Below are positions 36,562-45,761 of a stretch of DNA of 64,000 bases, piece by piece. The translations under genes were made by a program, and so were the position numbers. Source of the DNA: an uncultured Bacteroidales bacterium (GTDB lineage: Bacteria > Bacteroidota > Bacteroidia > Bacteroidales > F082); NCBI GenBank assembly GCA_947303085.1, contig CAMYXP010000001.1, positions 496,001 through 560,000 on the forward strand, in the 5' to 3' direction. The notes beneath the pieces are model-generated. The model saw only the letters and a list, made by a program, of their open reading frames with translations, did no database searches and was not told where the DNA came from. The first letter of the stretch is position 1; each line of letters starts with the position of its first letter.

Positions 36562-39500
36562 TTATTTTTTCTTCTTGTCGGCTGTCTCAAGCAATTTTGC
36601 GTCAACCTTCTTGCCTCTGAACAGAATGTATGCCATTGGTGAGGCGACGAACAATGATGAGAATGTACCTGCGAAGATACCCACGAGCAATGCGAACACG
36701 AATCCACGGATGGTTTCACCGCCGAAGATGAATATGGCGAGCAACACCACTAATGTTGATCCTGATGTGTTGATTGAACGGAGCAATGTGCTGTTAACAC
36801 CGTCGTTGATTCTCTCATACCAGCTTCTCTTTGGATAGAGGTTGACGTTTTCACGTACACGGTCGAAGATAACCACTGTGTTGTTGATAGAGTAACCGAT
36901 GATGGTCAAAACAGCGGCGATGAACGACTGGTCGACTTCCATTGAGAATGGTAAGATGTTGTAGAACAACGAGTACATACCGATGACGATGATGGTATCG
37001 TGTGCCAATGCGATGATTGATGAGGCACCATACTGCCATCTCTTGAAACGGATAGCGATGTACACGAAGATAACTACCAATGAGATAACTACAGCCCAGA
37101 TAGCCTTACGTGTCACGTCGTCGGCGATGGTAGCACCCACTTTCTGCGATGACATGATACCGAGCATCATATCACTCTTGTCGCTGTCGGATGTGAACTG
37201 GTCGTATGACAATGATTTGGCGTAGAATCCTTTCAAACCTTCATAGAGCATACCCTGGATCTCAGCGTCGATATCAGGATCGTTGCTGTTGATCTTGTAC
37301 TTGGTAGTGATCTTAACCTGACGGCTTGGACCGTATGTCTTCACTTCCGGCATGTCGTCTTTGAACTCAGGAACGTTGGCGAGAGCCTCACGTACTTGAA
37401 CGACCGACACTTCTTTGTCGAAGCGGACGACGTAGTTACGACCGCCCTGGAAGTCGATGCCGAGGTTGAGACCGCGTGTTGCCAATGAGCCGAAGCTGAT
37501 GACAATCATGATACCGGCGATGATGAATGCTGTTGTGCGGAACTTGATGAAGTCGAACTTGGTGTTCTTCAAGAAGTTACGTGTCAAGTTAGTTGAGAAT
37601 GCAATCTCTCTGTCTTTATCAAGCCATCTCTCGAGGATAAGTCTTGTGATGAAGATTGATGTGAACAATGATGTGCAGATACCGATCATCAATGTTGTTG
37701 CGAAGCCTTGGACAGGACCTGTACCGAACTCGAAGAGGATGAAACCTGTCAAGAAGGTTGTGATCTGACCGTCGAGGATAGCTGAGTAAGCAGCTTTGAA
37801 ACCGTCGGCGACGGCGAGGCGTATGCCTTTACCTGCCGCGATCTCTTCCTTGATACGCTCGAAGATAATAACGTTCGAGTCGACAGCCATACCTAAAGTA
37901 AGCACAATACCTGCGATACCTGGCAGTGTCAAAACTGTTCCGAATGATGCGATGACACCGAAGAAGAACAGAATGTTTACGAGCAATGCGATATCGGCTG
38001 CGACACCTGCTTTGCTATAGAAGAATATCATGTAAAGAAGTACCAGGCAGAATGCGATGATGAACGACCAGAAACCTGATGTGATAGCTTCCTGACCGAG
38101 TGAAGGACCGACGACGTTCTCTTCGAGGATACGTGCTGGAGCCGGCAACTTACCTGCTTTGAGGATGTTGGCCAAGTCCTGAGCCTCTTCAACTGTCATT
38201 TCACCGCCGGAGATCTGTGAACGACCGTTCGGGATCTCGTCGTTGACGACAGGGTATGAGTAAACGTAGTTGTCGAGTACAATAGCCACCTGACGGCCGA
38301 TGTTGTCGCCTGTCAAGCGTTTCCATGCCTTGGCACCTTCGGTGTTCATGTTGATTGACACTTCGACGCGACCGTTCTGGTCGTAGTCCTGACGTGCCTC
38401 AGTGATGACCTCACCACCGAGAGCGCATTTGTTGTCGCGGTTTGCCTTCAATGCCACGAGGTCGATGAACTCGACGTTGCCTGTGGCGCTCTTGTTAGGT
38501 TTCACGCACCAAGCGAACTTGAGGTTACGTGGGAACACCGAAGCGACCTGTTTCAACATTCTGTTGACGTTGGCTGTATCTTTAACCATTGCCATACCCA
38601 CGCGTGCTGTCTCGGCCGGAGCCATCTGACCTGCGCCGTTCTGGTAGTATGATGGTGAAAGAACGACATACAACGGGTTGTTCTCCATGAATGCCTCACG
38701 TGCTTTCTCCTGAGCTTTCTTCAATGAGTCTTCAGCTGTCATCTGGTTGAGAAGAGCGACGTCGCTTTCTTCAACTTCTTCCTCAGCTTTTTCTGGCTTT
38801 CCAGCTTTCTCGATCTCTGCTAAACGAGCGTTAGCCTCATCGAAATACTGATAAATCTCGTTGAATTTGTATGTCTCCCAGAACTCGAGCTGAGCTGTAC
38901 CTTGCAACAGTTTGCGGACACGCTTCGGGTCTTTGATACCCGGGAGCTCGACGAGGATACGGCCTGAGCCTTCCAACTTCTGGATGTTAGGCTGTGCCAC
39001 ACCGAAACGGTCGATACGTGTTCTCAAAATCTGGTAAGAACGGTCGATGGCGCTGTTGGTCTCGTCTTTGATGACCTTCAAAACCTCATCGTTTGTCGAG
39101 TTGACGGTGATGCCTTTGTCTTTGAATTCATATAAGAAAATAGAGGCGAGACGTGCATTCGGGTCGAGCTTTTCGTAAGCTTCGCCAAAGAGGTCGACGA
39201 AGTCTTTCTGGCTGCTGAGGTGCTGCTCATTAGCGATGCGCATAGCTTCTCTGAATGTTTCGTCGCTGCTATTGCCGGCGAGCGCGATGATGATGTCAGG
39301 AACCGACACTTCCATCATAACGTTCATACCGCCCTTAAGGTCAAGACCGAGGTTCAACTCCTGCTCCTTGCACTTGCGGTAGTCTTGCCACATGTAAATT
39401 TGAATTGTACCGACTGAGTCGAGATAATAAGTCTCTTTTGCTGTCTTGATCGAATCAAGATAGTACTCATAGGCATTTTGGTCGCCATTGGCCATGTCTT

Positions 39501-39645
39501 CGGCTAAAGCGACAGTCTTCGGACTTTCAGCATAGGCTTTTGCTTTGTTTTCAACGTGCCTTGTCATGAACGTAAATGACAACTGATACACGGAGAAGAG
39601 AGCCAATAATAATGCCAAAAGCTTAATAACTCCTTTGTTCTGCAT
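36562..39645 (-). CDS. secDF: Protein translocase subunit SecDF (natural SecD-SecF fusion)
   Basis: 1027 residues, twelve predicted transmembrane helices. The SecD half has the first helix at about 7-27, a large periplasmic P1 domain with LNLGLDLKGGMNV (about 97-109), and the helix block around LPGIAGIVLTLGMAVDSNVIIFERIKE, the conserved D and motif of proton-driven SecD. The SecF half begins near residue 700 (ATRGLNLGIDFQGGRN) and has GYSINNTVVIFDRVREN. SecDF pulls secreted chains forward using the proton gradient. A long coiled, charged insert lies around 265-320. Promoter and hairpin give it a single-gene transcription unit. Confidence 0.97.
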   Translation of the reverse strand: MQNKGVIKLLALLLALFSVYQLSFTFMTRHVENKAKAYAESPKTVALAEDMANGDQNAYEYYLDSIKTAKETYYLDSVGTIQIYMWQDYRKCKEQELNLGLDLKGGMNVMMEVSVPDIIIALAGNSSDETFREAMRIANEQHLSSQKDFVDLFGEAYEKLDPNARLASIFLYEFKDKGITVNSTNDEVLKVIKDETNSAIDRSYQILRTRIDRFGVAQPNIQKLEGSGRILVELPGIKDPKRVRKLLQGTAQLEFWETYKFNEIYQYFDEANARLAEIEKAGKPEKAEEEVEESDVALLNQMTAEDSLKKAQEKAREAFMENNPLYVVLSPSYYQNGAGQMAPAETARVGMAMVKDTANVNRMLKQVASVFPRNLKFAWCVKPNKSATGNVEFIDLVALKANRDNKCALGGEVITEARQDYDQNGRVEVSINMNTEGAKAWKRLTGDNIGRQVAIVLDNYVYSYPVVNDEIPNGRSQISGGEMTVEEAQDLANILKAGKLPAPARILEENVVGPSLGQEAITSGFWSFIIAFCLVLLYMIFFYSKAGVAADIALLVNILFFFGVIASFGTVLTLPGIAGIVLTLGMAVDSNVIIFERIKEEIAAGKGIRLAVADGFKAAYSAILDGQITTFLTGFILFEFGTGPVQGFATTLMIGICTSLFTSIFITRLILERWLDKDREIAFSTNLTRNFLKNTKFDFIKFRTTAFIIAGIMIVISFGSLATRGLNLGIDFQGGRNYVVRFDKEVSVVQVREALANVPEFKDDMPEVKTYGPSRQVKITTKYKINSNDPDIDAEIQGMLYEGLKGFYAKSLSYDQFTSDSDKSDMMLGIMSSQKVGATIADDVTRKAIWAVVISLVVIFVYIAIRFKRWQYGASSIIALAHDTIIVIGMYSLFYNILPFSMEVDQSFIAAVLTIIGYSINNTVVIFDRVRENVNLYPKRSWYERINDGVNSTLLRSINTSGSTLVVLLAIFIFGGETIRGFVFALLVGIFAGTFSSLFVASPMAYILFRGKKVDAKLLETADKKKK

Positions 39646-39719
39646 TGTAAATCAATTTTTTATAAAATTAAACTTTTTAATTTATTTTTCAAAAATTAAA
39701 TATTAAAATTTTTAGCGTG

Positions 39720-39750
39720 CAAAAATACGACATTTTTCAATGCCGACAAA
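39720..39750 (-). promoter_or_regulatory. Promoter of secDF with consensus spacing
   Basis: Minus strand: TTTG (39747-39750), exactly 19 bases, then TATTTTTG (39720-39727). This matches the Bacteroidota TTTG-N19-TAnnTTTG consensus fully and is one of the two best promoters in the window. Confidence 0.8.
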
Positions 39751-39758
39751 ATATTTTT

Positions 39759-41072
39759 TTAATATTTTATCCACTTAAAGATTTCTTTCCATGAAACTTT
39801 TTTGCCATACATGAGGATTCCAGTGCGGTAAACCTTGCTTGCCAGCCATGTGAAGATGATGAAAGTGATGTAAAGCACCACAACTGACACCGCAATCTGC
39901 CAAATTGGCACGCCGTACGGTATCCTTAGCATCATGGCGGCAGGAGAGGTGAACGGAATCATCGACATCCAGATGCTTAACGAGCTGTCTGGAGCGTTGG
40001 CTATCAAGCCCGAACATATCATCGGGATGATGAGCAGCAACGTTATCGGCATCACCAGCTGCTGCGTGTCGGTGTCGTTGTCGACGGCTGCGCCGATGGC
40101 AGCAAACATTGCCGAATACAGAAAATATCCTCCAATGAAATAGAGGAGGAAGCACCATAATATGCCCTTGAAGTTTATCGAATTGACTACTTCAAACACC
40201 TGCTGCAACGACTCGTTATTCACCGGATGTGTCTGAAGCTCGGTGATTTGCTGGTTCATGACAGTGCCGGTCGAGAACACGTCTTGGGTAGGCAAGAATG
40301 ACGAGGCGACGGTCGAGATGGCTATTGTAAGCACAGCCCACAGCAAAAACTGCGTCAACCCGACCAATGCGATGCCGATGATTTTGCCCATCATCAGCTC
40401 GAAAGGCTTGACAGAGCTGACAATCACCTCGATGATGCGGTTGGTTTTCTCCTCGATGACGCCACGCATAACCTGCTGTCCGAAAAGCAATATCACGAAG
40501 TAGATTATCACGCAGAGAAACATGCCAAGCAGAAATTCCAGCTCACCGTAACTCTTCTTGTCTTTGCCTTCTTCCTCGCTCATCCTGATGGTCTGCACGT
40601 TGATGGTGGTCGCCGACGCCTTCACGATATCAGGGTCGATGCCCGACGCCAGAAGTTTCTGATGCTCAAGCACTTGCTTCATCGTCGATCTGATGTGTGC
40701 GGTAACCGTCATTGGAATCTGTTTCTTGCTGTAAATCTCAGCGTTTGTTGGCAGATTCAGCATGGTGCCAGGGATATACAAGACGCCGTCGTAAACGCCT
40801 TCGCGAACCAGGTTCTTAGCGTCGTCGATATCGTTGTCTATATATATAAAGGTGTTGAAATCGGTATTTTCAAACCTGTTGATGAAAACCGTCGACTCGT
40901 CGCATACCGCGATGGTTCTTTTTTCATCGAATTTCTCTGAATTTTTTATGAGAAGGGTAGGGAGAAACATCAGCGCGGCGAAAAATAACGGCGCCAGGAA
41001 AGTGATGAGCAAAAACGAACGTTTTTTGACACGTGTCAGATACTCCCTTTGAATTATAATGCCTATTTTCAT
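39759..41072 (-). CDS. ABC-2 type transporter permease (NatB-like)
   Basis: 437 residues with an N-terminal helix (about 20-42), a large extracytoplasmic loop (about 45-175) and five further helices in the C-terminal half, the NatB/ABC-2 membrane layout. The short motif GVIEEKTNRIIEVIVSSVKPFELMMGK (about 205-231) is typical of NatB-like permeases, where it contacts the ATPase. Relatives export sodium, or act in stress and antimicrobial export; the substrate here is not evident. The gene overlaps the upstream ATPase gene by four bases (ATGA) and forms a two-component exporter with it. Confidence 0.88.
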   Translation of the reverse strand: MKIGIIIQREYLTRVKKRSFLLITFLAPLFFAALMFLPTLLIKNSEKFDEKRTIAVCDESTVFINRFENTDFNTFIYIDNDIDDAKNLVREGVYDGVLYIPGTMLNLPTNAEIYSKKQIPMTVTAHIRSTMKQVLEHQKLLASGIDPDIVKASATTINVQTIRMSEEEGKDKKSYGELEFLLGMFLCVIIYFVILLFGQQVMRGVIEEKTNRIIEVIVSSVKPFELMMGKIIGIALVGLTQFLLWAVLTIAISTVASSFLPTQDVFSTGTVMNQQITELQTHPVNNESLQQVFEVVNSINFKGILWCFLLYFIGGYFLYSAMFAAIGAAVDNDTDTQQLVMPITLLLIIPMICSGLIANAPDSSLSIWMSMIPFTSPAAMMLRIPYGVPIWQIAVSVVVLYITFIIFTWLASKVYRTGILMYGKKVSWKEIFKWIKY

Positions 41073-41917
41073 GCTGTTACAAGATTAATAAAGATTTCAT
41101 TCATTGATGGTAAAATCTCGTTGAACGACACGAGTTCGCCTTTGTCGATTATCTCGCGAATCAGCTCGTTAGGATTCGTTGAGTTGACGGTAAGATGCTG
41201 CTCGCCGCTGCCGTCGAAAGGTTTGTAAACGACATCGTAGGAATGGTTTTTATATTGCTGTTTGATGTCGTAAACGCTGCCTTCGAGAATCTTTTCGCCT
41301 TTGTTGATGAGCATGATGTTGTCGCAAAGTTCCTCGACAGATGCCATGTTATGCGTTGAGAATAAGATAGTCGCGCCTTTTTCGCGAAGCTCAAGAATCT
41401 CGTTTTTCAGCAGGTTGACGTTGATAGGGTCGAAGCCCGAGAAAGGCTCGTCGAAGATGAGCAGCTTAGGCTCGTGGATGACGGTGACGATGAACTGTAC
41501 CTTTTGCTGCATGCCTTTGCTCAGCTCCTCGACTTTCTTGTCCCACCAGCTGGCGATGCCGAATTTCATGAACCAATGGCGCAGACGTTTGTCGGCCTCT
41601 CTGCGGTCCATGCCTTTGAGTTGGGCTAGGTAGATGGCTTGCTCGCCGACTTTCATCTTCTTGTAAAGTCCGCGTTCCTCAGGGAGGTAGCCGATGTTCG
41701 CTATATCGTTGGGGCTCAGCGGCTTACCGTCGAGTAAAACCTCGCCGCTGTCGGGCATTGTTATCTGGTTGAGGATTCTGATGAGCGTGGTCTTTCCGGC
41801 TCCGTTGGGACCCAGTAGACCGTAGATGCTTTGGCGCGGCACCTTTATCGAGATGTCGTTGAGCACTTTTTTTGTCTCATACGATTTTGAGACGTGGTTT
41901 ATCTCAAGATAATTCAT
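41069..41917 (-). CDS. ABC transporter ATP-binding protein (NatA-like)
   Basis: 282 residues. Walker A GPNGAGKTT (about 36-44), a variant signature LSKGMQQKVQ in place of LSGGQ, Walker B LLIFDEPFSGFDP, and the switch His in STHNM. The KGMQQK signature and the FSGFDP D-loop are typical of the NatA/ABC-2 group. A C-terminal extension (about 215-282) is also normal for this group. The one-base TAATG overlap with dnaJ means it is probably expressed with grpE-dnaJ and may be part of a stress response. Confidence 0.92.
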   Translation of the reverse strand: MNYLEINHVSKSYETKKVLNDISIKVPRQSIYGLLGPNGAGKTTLIRILNQITMPDSGEVLLDGKPLSPNDIANIGYLPEERGLYKKMKVGEQAIYLAQLKGMDRREADKRLRHWFMKFGIASWWDKKVEELSKGMQQKVQFIVTVIHEPKLLIFDEPFSGFDPINVNLLKNEILELREKGATILFSTHNMASVEELCDNIMLINKGEKILEGSVYDIKQQYKNHSYDVVYKPFDGSGEQHLTVNSTNPNELIREIIDKGELVSFNEILPSMNEIFINLVTA

Positions 41918-43059
41918 TAGCTAAAGAAATCTCTTATTTTGTCAAATACGCTTTTGTCGTTGGCGCTCGGTTTAGGTTTGAAGTTCTCGCTCTCGAGCAG
42001 TGTCTTCATCATATTTTCCTCGTCTTTCGACAGTTTTTTCGGTGTCCACACGTTGACGTTGACTATGAGTTCACCGACGCGGCAGCTGTTTATCTCAGGC
42101 AGACCTTTGCCTTTCACGCGGATGATGTCACCGCTTTGTGTTCCGGCCGGAATCTTGATGCTTACGTTGCCGCTGAGGCTTGGCACGTCGACGTTACAAC
42201 CGAGGGCGGCCTGCGGCACGCTGATGAAGAGGTTGTATATGAGGTTGTTGCCGTCGCGTTCGAGGTCTTTGTGTTTCTCTTCTTCGATGAGGATGAGCAG
42301 GTCGCCCGCGATGCCGTTGCGTGCTCCGGCGTTGCCTTTGCCGCGCACTGACAGCTGCATGCCGTTTTCAACGCCGGCCGGGATGTCGAGCTCTATGACT
42401 TCCTCGCCTTTGACGATGCCGTCGCCGTTACATGCCGAGCATTTTTTCTTTATCACCTTGCCTTCACCGCCGCATGCCGAGCATGTGCTTACCTGTGTGA
42501 AGAAGCCTGAGCGCATCACGCGTTGGCCTCTGCCGCCGCATGCCGAGCAGGTCTCCATCTGTCCGTCTTCCGAGCCGCTGCCGTTACATTTCTGGCATGG
42601 CACGTATTTGTTGACTTTCACCTTTTTCTTCACGCCGGTGGCTATCTCCTCGAGCGTGAGTTTCACACGCAGGCGCAGGTTGGAGCCACGGTAGACAGGA
42701 CGTTGCTGTCCGCCTCCGCCACCGAAGCCGCCGAAGTTGAAGCCGAAGCCGCCTCCGCCAAACAAGTCGCCAAGGATGTCGCCAAACTGACTGAAGATGT
42801 CGTTCATCGACGCGCCGCTGAAGTCTTGTCCGCCCACGCCGGCATGACCGTAACGGTCGTAACGGGCGCGTTTGTCAGGGTCGCTCAACACGCCGTAAGC
42901 CTCAGCTGCCTCCTTGAACTTCTCCTCGGCATCTTTGTCACCCGGGTTTCTGTCAGGGTGATATTGTAAAGCTTTCTTCCTGTATGCTTTCTTTATCTCA
43001 TCGGCTGTGGCGTTCTTCGCAACCTCCAGCACCTCGTAGTAATCTCTTTTTTCTGCCAT
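41917..43059 (-). CDS. dnaJ: Chaperone protein DnaJ (Hsp40)
   Basis: 380 residues from ATG 43059 ([13 protein letters not shown]). An ATG six codons upstream at 43077 overlaps the grpE stop and is possible, but the family start is preferred. J domain with the HPD triad (YHPDRNPG, about 34-41), a Gly/Phe-rich region ([18 protein letters not shown]), and four CxxCxGxG zinc motifs: [32 protein letters not shown]. It stimulates the DnaK ATPase and delivers unfolded clients. No dnaK is nearby. It is the second gene of grpE-dnaJ-ABC. Confidence 0.97.
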   Translation of the reverse strand: MAEKRDYYEVLEVAKNATADEIKKAYRKKALQYHPDRNPGDKDAEEKFKEAAEAYGVLSDPDKRARYDRYGHAGVGGQDFSGASMNDIFSQFGDILGDLFGGGGFGFNFGGFGGGGGQQRPVYRGSNLRLRVKLTLEEIATGVKKKVKVNKYVPCQKCNGSGSEDGQMETCSACGGRGQRVMRSGFFTQVSTCSACGGEGKVIKKKCSACNGDGIVKGEEVIELDIPAGVENGMQLSVRGKGNAGARNGIAGDLLILIEEEKHKDLERDGNNLIYNLFISVPQAALGCNVDVPSLSGNVSIKIPAGTQSGDIIRVKGKGLPEINSCRVGELIVNVNVWTPKKLSKDEENMMKTLLESENFKPKPSANDKSVFDKIRDFFS

Positions 43060-43070
43060 TGTTCGTTGTT

Positions 43071-43589
43071 TTAACATCCGACGACGACACGCGCGTAGCG
43101 AATCACCTTGCCATTCAGTTTATAACCTTTTTGCACCACGTCGATGACCTTGTCCTTCATGTCTTCCGAAGGTGCCGGAATCTGTGTCAGAGCCTCGTGT
43201 TCGTCGGTGTTGAAACTCTCGCCGACGGCTTTGATCTCTTCAAGACCTTTTTGCTCCAAAGTGCGTTTCAACTTGTTGTAAATCAACATCACACCTTCGT
43301 AATGAGTCTTGTCTTCATCTTTTTCCATGGTTGGAAGAGCGCGTTCAAAATCGTCGAGGATAGGGAGAAGTGCCGAAATGGTGCTTTCCGCGGCTGTCTT
43401 GATGAGCTCGACTTTCTCGTTGGCAGTGCGCTTGCGGTAATTGTCATATTCCGAGTACAAACGGAGATATTTGTCGTTAAGCTCGTTGAACTTTTCTTCG
43501 AAATTCACTTCCTTAACTTCTTCTTTTTCAATGTTTTCCACTTGTTTCTCTTCCTCTTTGACCTTCTGTTCTTTTTTATTCTTACTCAT
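43071..43589 (-). CDS. grpE: Nucleotide exchange factor GrpE
   Basis: 172 residues. A Lys/Glu-rich coiled-coil N-terminus (about 1-55) leads to the GrpE core: [15 protein letters not shown] (about 46-60), [13 protein letters not shown] (about 76-88) and the C-terminal beta-domain with [12 protein letters not shown] and [10 protein letters not shown]. GrpE removes ADP from DnaK and acts as a thermosensor. It heads the grpE-dnaJ-ABC transcript. Upstream lies a motif (43635-43683) shared with htpG, suggesting heat-shock control. Confidence 0.96.
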   Translation of the reverse strand: MSKNKKEQKVKEEEKQVENIEKEEVKEVNFEEKFNELNDKYLRLYSEYDNYRKRTANEKVELIKTAAESTISALLPILDDFERALPTMEKDEDKTHYEGVMLIYNKLKRTLEQKGLEEIKAVGESFNTDEHEALTQIPAPSEDMKDKVIDVVQKGYKLNGKVIRYARVVVGC

Positions 43590-43634
43590 GATAATATTTT
43601 GTTTTACTTTTTTTGCTCATTTATATTAATAAGG

Positions 43635-43683
43635 TATCATCAAAATTCATGCCAAAACGATTTTTGTGTCATTTTGGCATGAA
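43635..43683 (-). promoter_or_regulatory. Composite heat-shock-type promoter motif with 12-base inverted repeat upstream of grpE
   Basis: Minus strand: TGCCAAAATGACA, nine bases, then TTTTGGCATGAATTTTGATGA. The TTCATGCCAAAA arm recurs as its exact complement 14 bases away (43646-43657 and 43672-43683). The dyad length, the nine-base gap and TTTTGGCAT match the htpG motif. TGGCA-N6-TTGAT is near the sigma-54 pattern; GAATTTTG is one base from a normal -7 box. Confidence 0.6.
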
Positions 43684-43703
43684 AAATTCTTTATAAAAAA
43701 GTG

Positions 43704-45014
43704 TTACATTCTCTCGATTTGCGCCCCGAGTTTCTTTAGTCGGCCGTCGATGTCCTGATAGCCTCTGTCGATTTGGTCGATGTTGTCGATTATTGAGGTT
43801 CCGTCGGCGGAGAGTGCCGCGATGAGCAATGCCACGCCGGCGCGGATATCAGGCGAGGCCATCTTTGTCGCTTTCAGCTGATGACTGCGGTCAAGACCGA
43901 TGATATTGGCGCGGTGCGGATCGCAAAGAATGATTTGCGCTCCCATGTCGATGAGCTTATCGACGAAGAATAACCTGCTCTCGAACATCTTCTGATGGAT
44001 GAGAACCGTGCCTTTTGCCTGCGTCGCCACCACCAACACAATACTGATCAAGTCGGGGGTGAAGCCTGGCCATGGCGCGTCGGCTATGGTGAGGATACTG
44101 CCGTCGAGGAAGGTCTCTACTTCGTAGTGTTCCTGCGCCGGAATGTGTATATCGTCGCCGATGAACTCCATCTTGATGCCGAGTTTCTTGAATGTGCCGG
44201 GGATGATGCCCAGGTCTTTGATTCCCGCGTCTTTGATGGTGATGTCGGAGCCTGTCATGGCGGCTAAGCCGATGAATGAGCCTACTTCAATCATATCGGC
44301 GAGCAGTCGGTGTGTGGTGCCGTGAAGTTTCTCTACTCCGGTGATTTTCAGGAGGTTGGAGCCGATGCCTTCTATTTTTGCTCCCATTGCGGTGAGCATG
44401 CGGCAGAGCTGCACGAGATATGGTTCACATGCTGCGTTGAAGATGGTGGTGGTGCCTTTGGCCATCACCGCTGCCATCACTATGTTGGCGGTACCAGTCA
44501 CTGATGCCTCGTCGAGGAGCATGTAGGTGCCTTTGAGTCCGTCTTTTGGAGCTACCAGACGATAAACATGCTCAAGACCGACGGTCTCCATTGTGGCGCC
44601 GAGGTTTTGCAGACCAATGAGGTGGGTGTCGAGACGGCGGCGGCCGATTTTATCGCCTCCCGGACGCGGCATATAGCCCATGCCGAAACGCGCGAGGAGC
44701 GGACCGAGAATCATCACCGAGCCACGAAGTTTTGTGGCTCTTTCGTGGAAGTCTTTTGTATCGAAATAGTCATGGTTGATGTCTTTGGCTTGCAGAACGA
44801 CTTCGCTCTTGCTTTTGCGGTCGACGCTGACACCCATGCCGCGCATCAAGTCTATGAGGTTGTTGATGTCGAGGATGTCGGGAAGATTCGTGATCGTCAC
44901 CGGTTCGTCGGTGAGGAGGGCGGCGCAAAGCACCTGCATAGCCTCGTTCTTGGCACCTTGAGGAATGATGGTGCCGTGGAGCTTGTTGCCTCCTGTAACT
45001 CTAAATGATGCCAT
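43704..45014 (-). CDS. murA: UDP-N-acetylglucosamine 1-carboxyvinyltransferase MurA, Asp variant
   Basis: 436 residues. Conserved points: the N-terminal GAKNEAM (about 20-26), the substrate Lys in that block, and the flexible active-site loop RPGGDKIGRRRLDTH (about 117-131). Where E. coli MurA has Cys115, this one has Asp121. In Mycobacterium and Chlamydia the same Asp makes MurA active but insensitive to fosfomycin. MurA makes the first committed step of peptidoglycan synthesis. It follows the DUF4290 gene three bases later, in the pcrA-DUF4290-murA run. Confidence 0.97.
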   Translation of the reverse strand: MASFRVTGGNKLHGTIIPQGAKNEAMQVLCAALLTDEPVTITNLPDILDINNLIDLMRGMGVSVDRKSKSEVVLQAKDINHDYFDTKDFHERATKLRGSVMILGPLLARFGMGYMPRPGGDKIGRRRLDTHLIGLQNLGATMETVGLEHVYRLVAPKDGLKGTYMLLDEASVTGTANIVMAAVMAKGTTTIFNAACEPYLVQLCRMLTAMGAKIEGIGSNLLKITGVEKLHGTTHRLLADMIEVGSFIGLAAMTGSDITIKDAGIKDLGIIPGTFKKLGIKMEFIGDDIHIPAQEHYEVETFLDGSILTIADAPWPGFTPDLISIVLVVATQAKGTVLIHQKMFESRLFFVDKLIDMGAQIILCDPHRANIIGLDRSHQLKATKMASPDIRAGVALLIAALSADGTSIIDNIDQIDRGYQDIDGRLKKLGAQIERM

Positions 45015-45017
45015 GAC

Positions 45018-45689
45018 TTAGTTTTTCTTGTTTGGACGATTAGGGTTATTTTGTTTAGCCTGCGGCTGATTGTTGTTTTTCTTCTTGTTGTTGGCGTTTT
45101 TCTTCTTTTGATTCTGTTGCTGCTGGTTTTGCGGCTTGTTCAGGATCTCGTTTGTAGGGATGAGCTTGGTCTCCATTGGGAGAGCTATCTCCTCGCCGGA
45201 AATCTTATACAGATCATCGAGTATGAGCAGGTCGTTGACGGTGTCGCGGTTCCAGTTGAGGTAGTCGCGTTTCATCTGGTTAGCGATGTTGATGAGGATA
45301 GCCTGCTTCTTCGGACCGTCTTCCATCTCCTTGACCTTCTTGACAACGTCGTAGATATACTGTCCGTAATGACCGTAATGGATGTTATTCTTCTGATAAC
45401 CAACGTGTTCCGGTTTTTTCTTCTGCATCTCAGGTGTCGGAGCCGGATACGGACTGTCGACATCGAGTTTATATTCTGAAATTATATAAAGATGATCCCA
45501 GAGCTTATGCATATAGTCGTTCGACTCCTTGACTTGCGGGTTCATCTGCGCCATCACGTTGACGATGAAATATGCCGCCTCGGTGCGCTGCTTGCGGTCT
45601 TCAATCTCCATGAGGTGACGAATCATCACCTGGATGTTGCGGCCATATTCCGAAATCACTATCTTTTCGCGTTCTGTATTGTATTCCAT
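45018..45689 (-). CDS. DUF4290-family protein with Asn/Gln/Lys-rich tail
   Basis: 223 residues. The N-terminal 180 match the Bacteroidota family DUF4290: opening EYNTEREKIVISEYGRNIQ, EDRKQRTEAAYFIVNVM, and NIHYGHYGQYIYD. I know no function for it. The last 40 residues are low-complexity (QQQQNQKKKNANNKKKNNN), predicted disordered and strongly basic. It is cytoplasmic by the lack of any signal or helix. The gene lies directly before murA (three bases), so a link to wall synthesis is possible but only by position. Confidence 0.8.
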   Translation of the reverse strand: MEYNTEREKIVISEYGRNIQVMIRHLMEIEDRKQRTEAAYFIVNVMAQMNPQVKESNDYMHKLWDHLYIISEYKLDVDSPYPAPTPEMQKKKPEHVGYQKNNIHYGHYGQYIYDVVKKVKEMEDGPKKQAILINIANQMKRDYLNWNRDTVNDLLILDDLYKISGEEIALPMETKLIPTNEILNKPQNQQQQNQKKKNANNKKKNNNQPQAKQNNPNRPNKKN

Positions 45690-45705
45690 AACTATATTCT
45701 TTTAA

Positions 45706-45751
45706 CTTTCAACTTTAAAACTACTCTAAACTCTACACTCTCAACTCTAAA
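45706..45751. repeat. Intergenic seven-base repeat array (locus C)
   Basis: CTTTCAA, CTTTAAA, an ACTA interruption, then CTCTAAA, CTCTACA, CTCTCAA, CTCTAAA in exact register. Nearly the same as locus B; it fills the gap between the DUF4290 start and the pcrA stop. Confidence 0.8.
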
Positions 45752-45761
45752 CTATTAAAAA

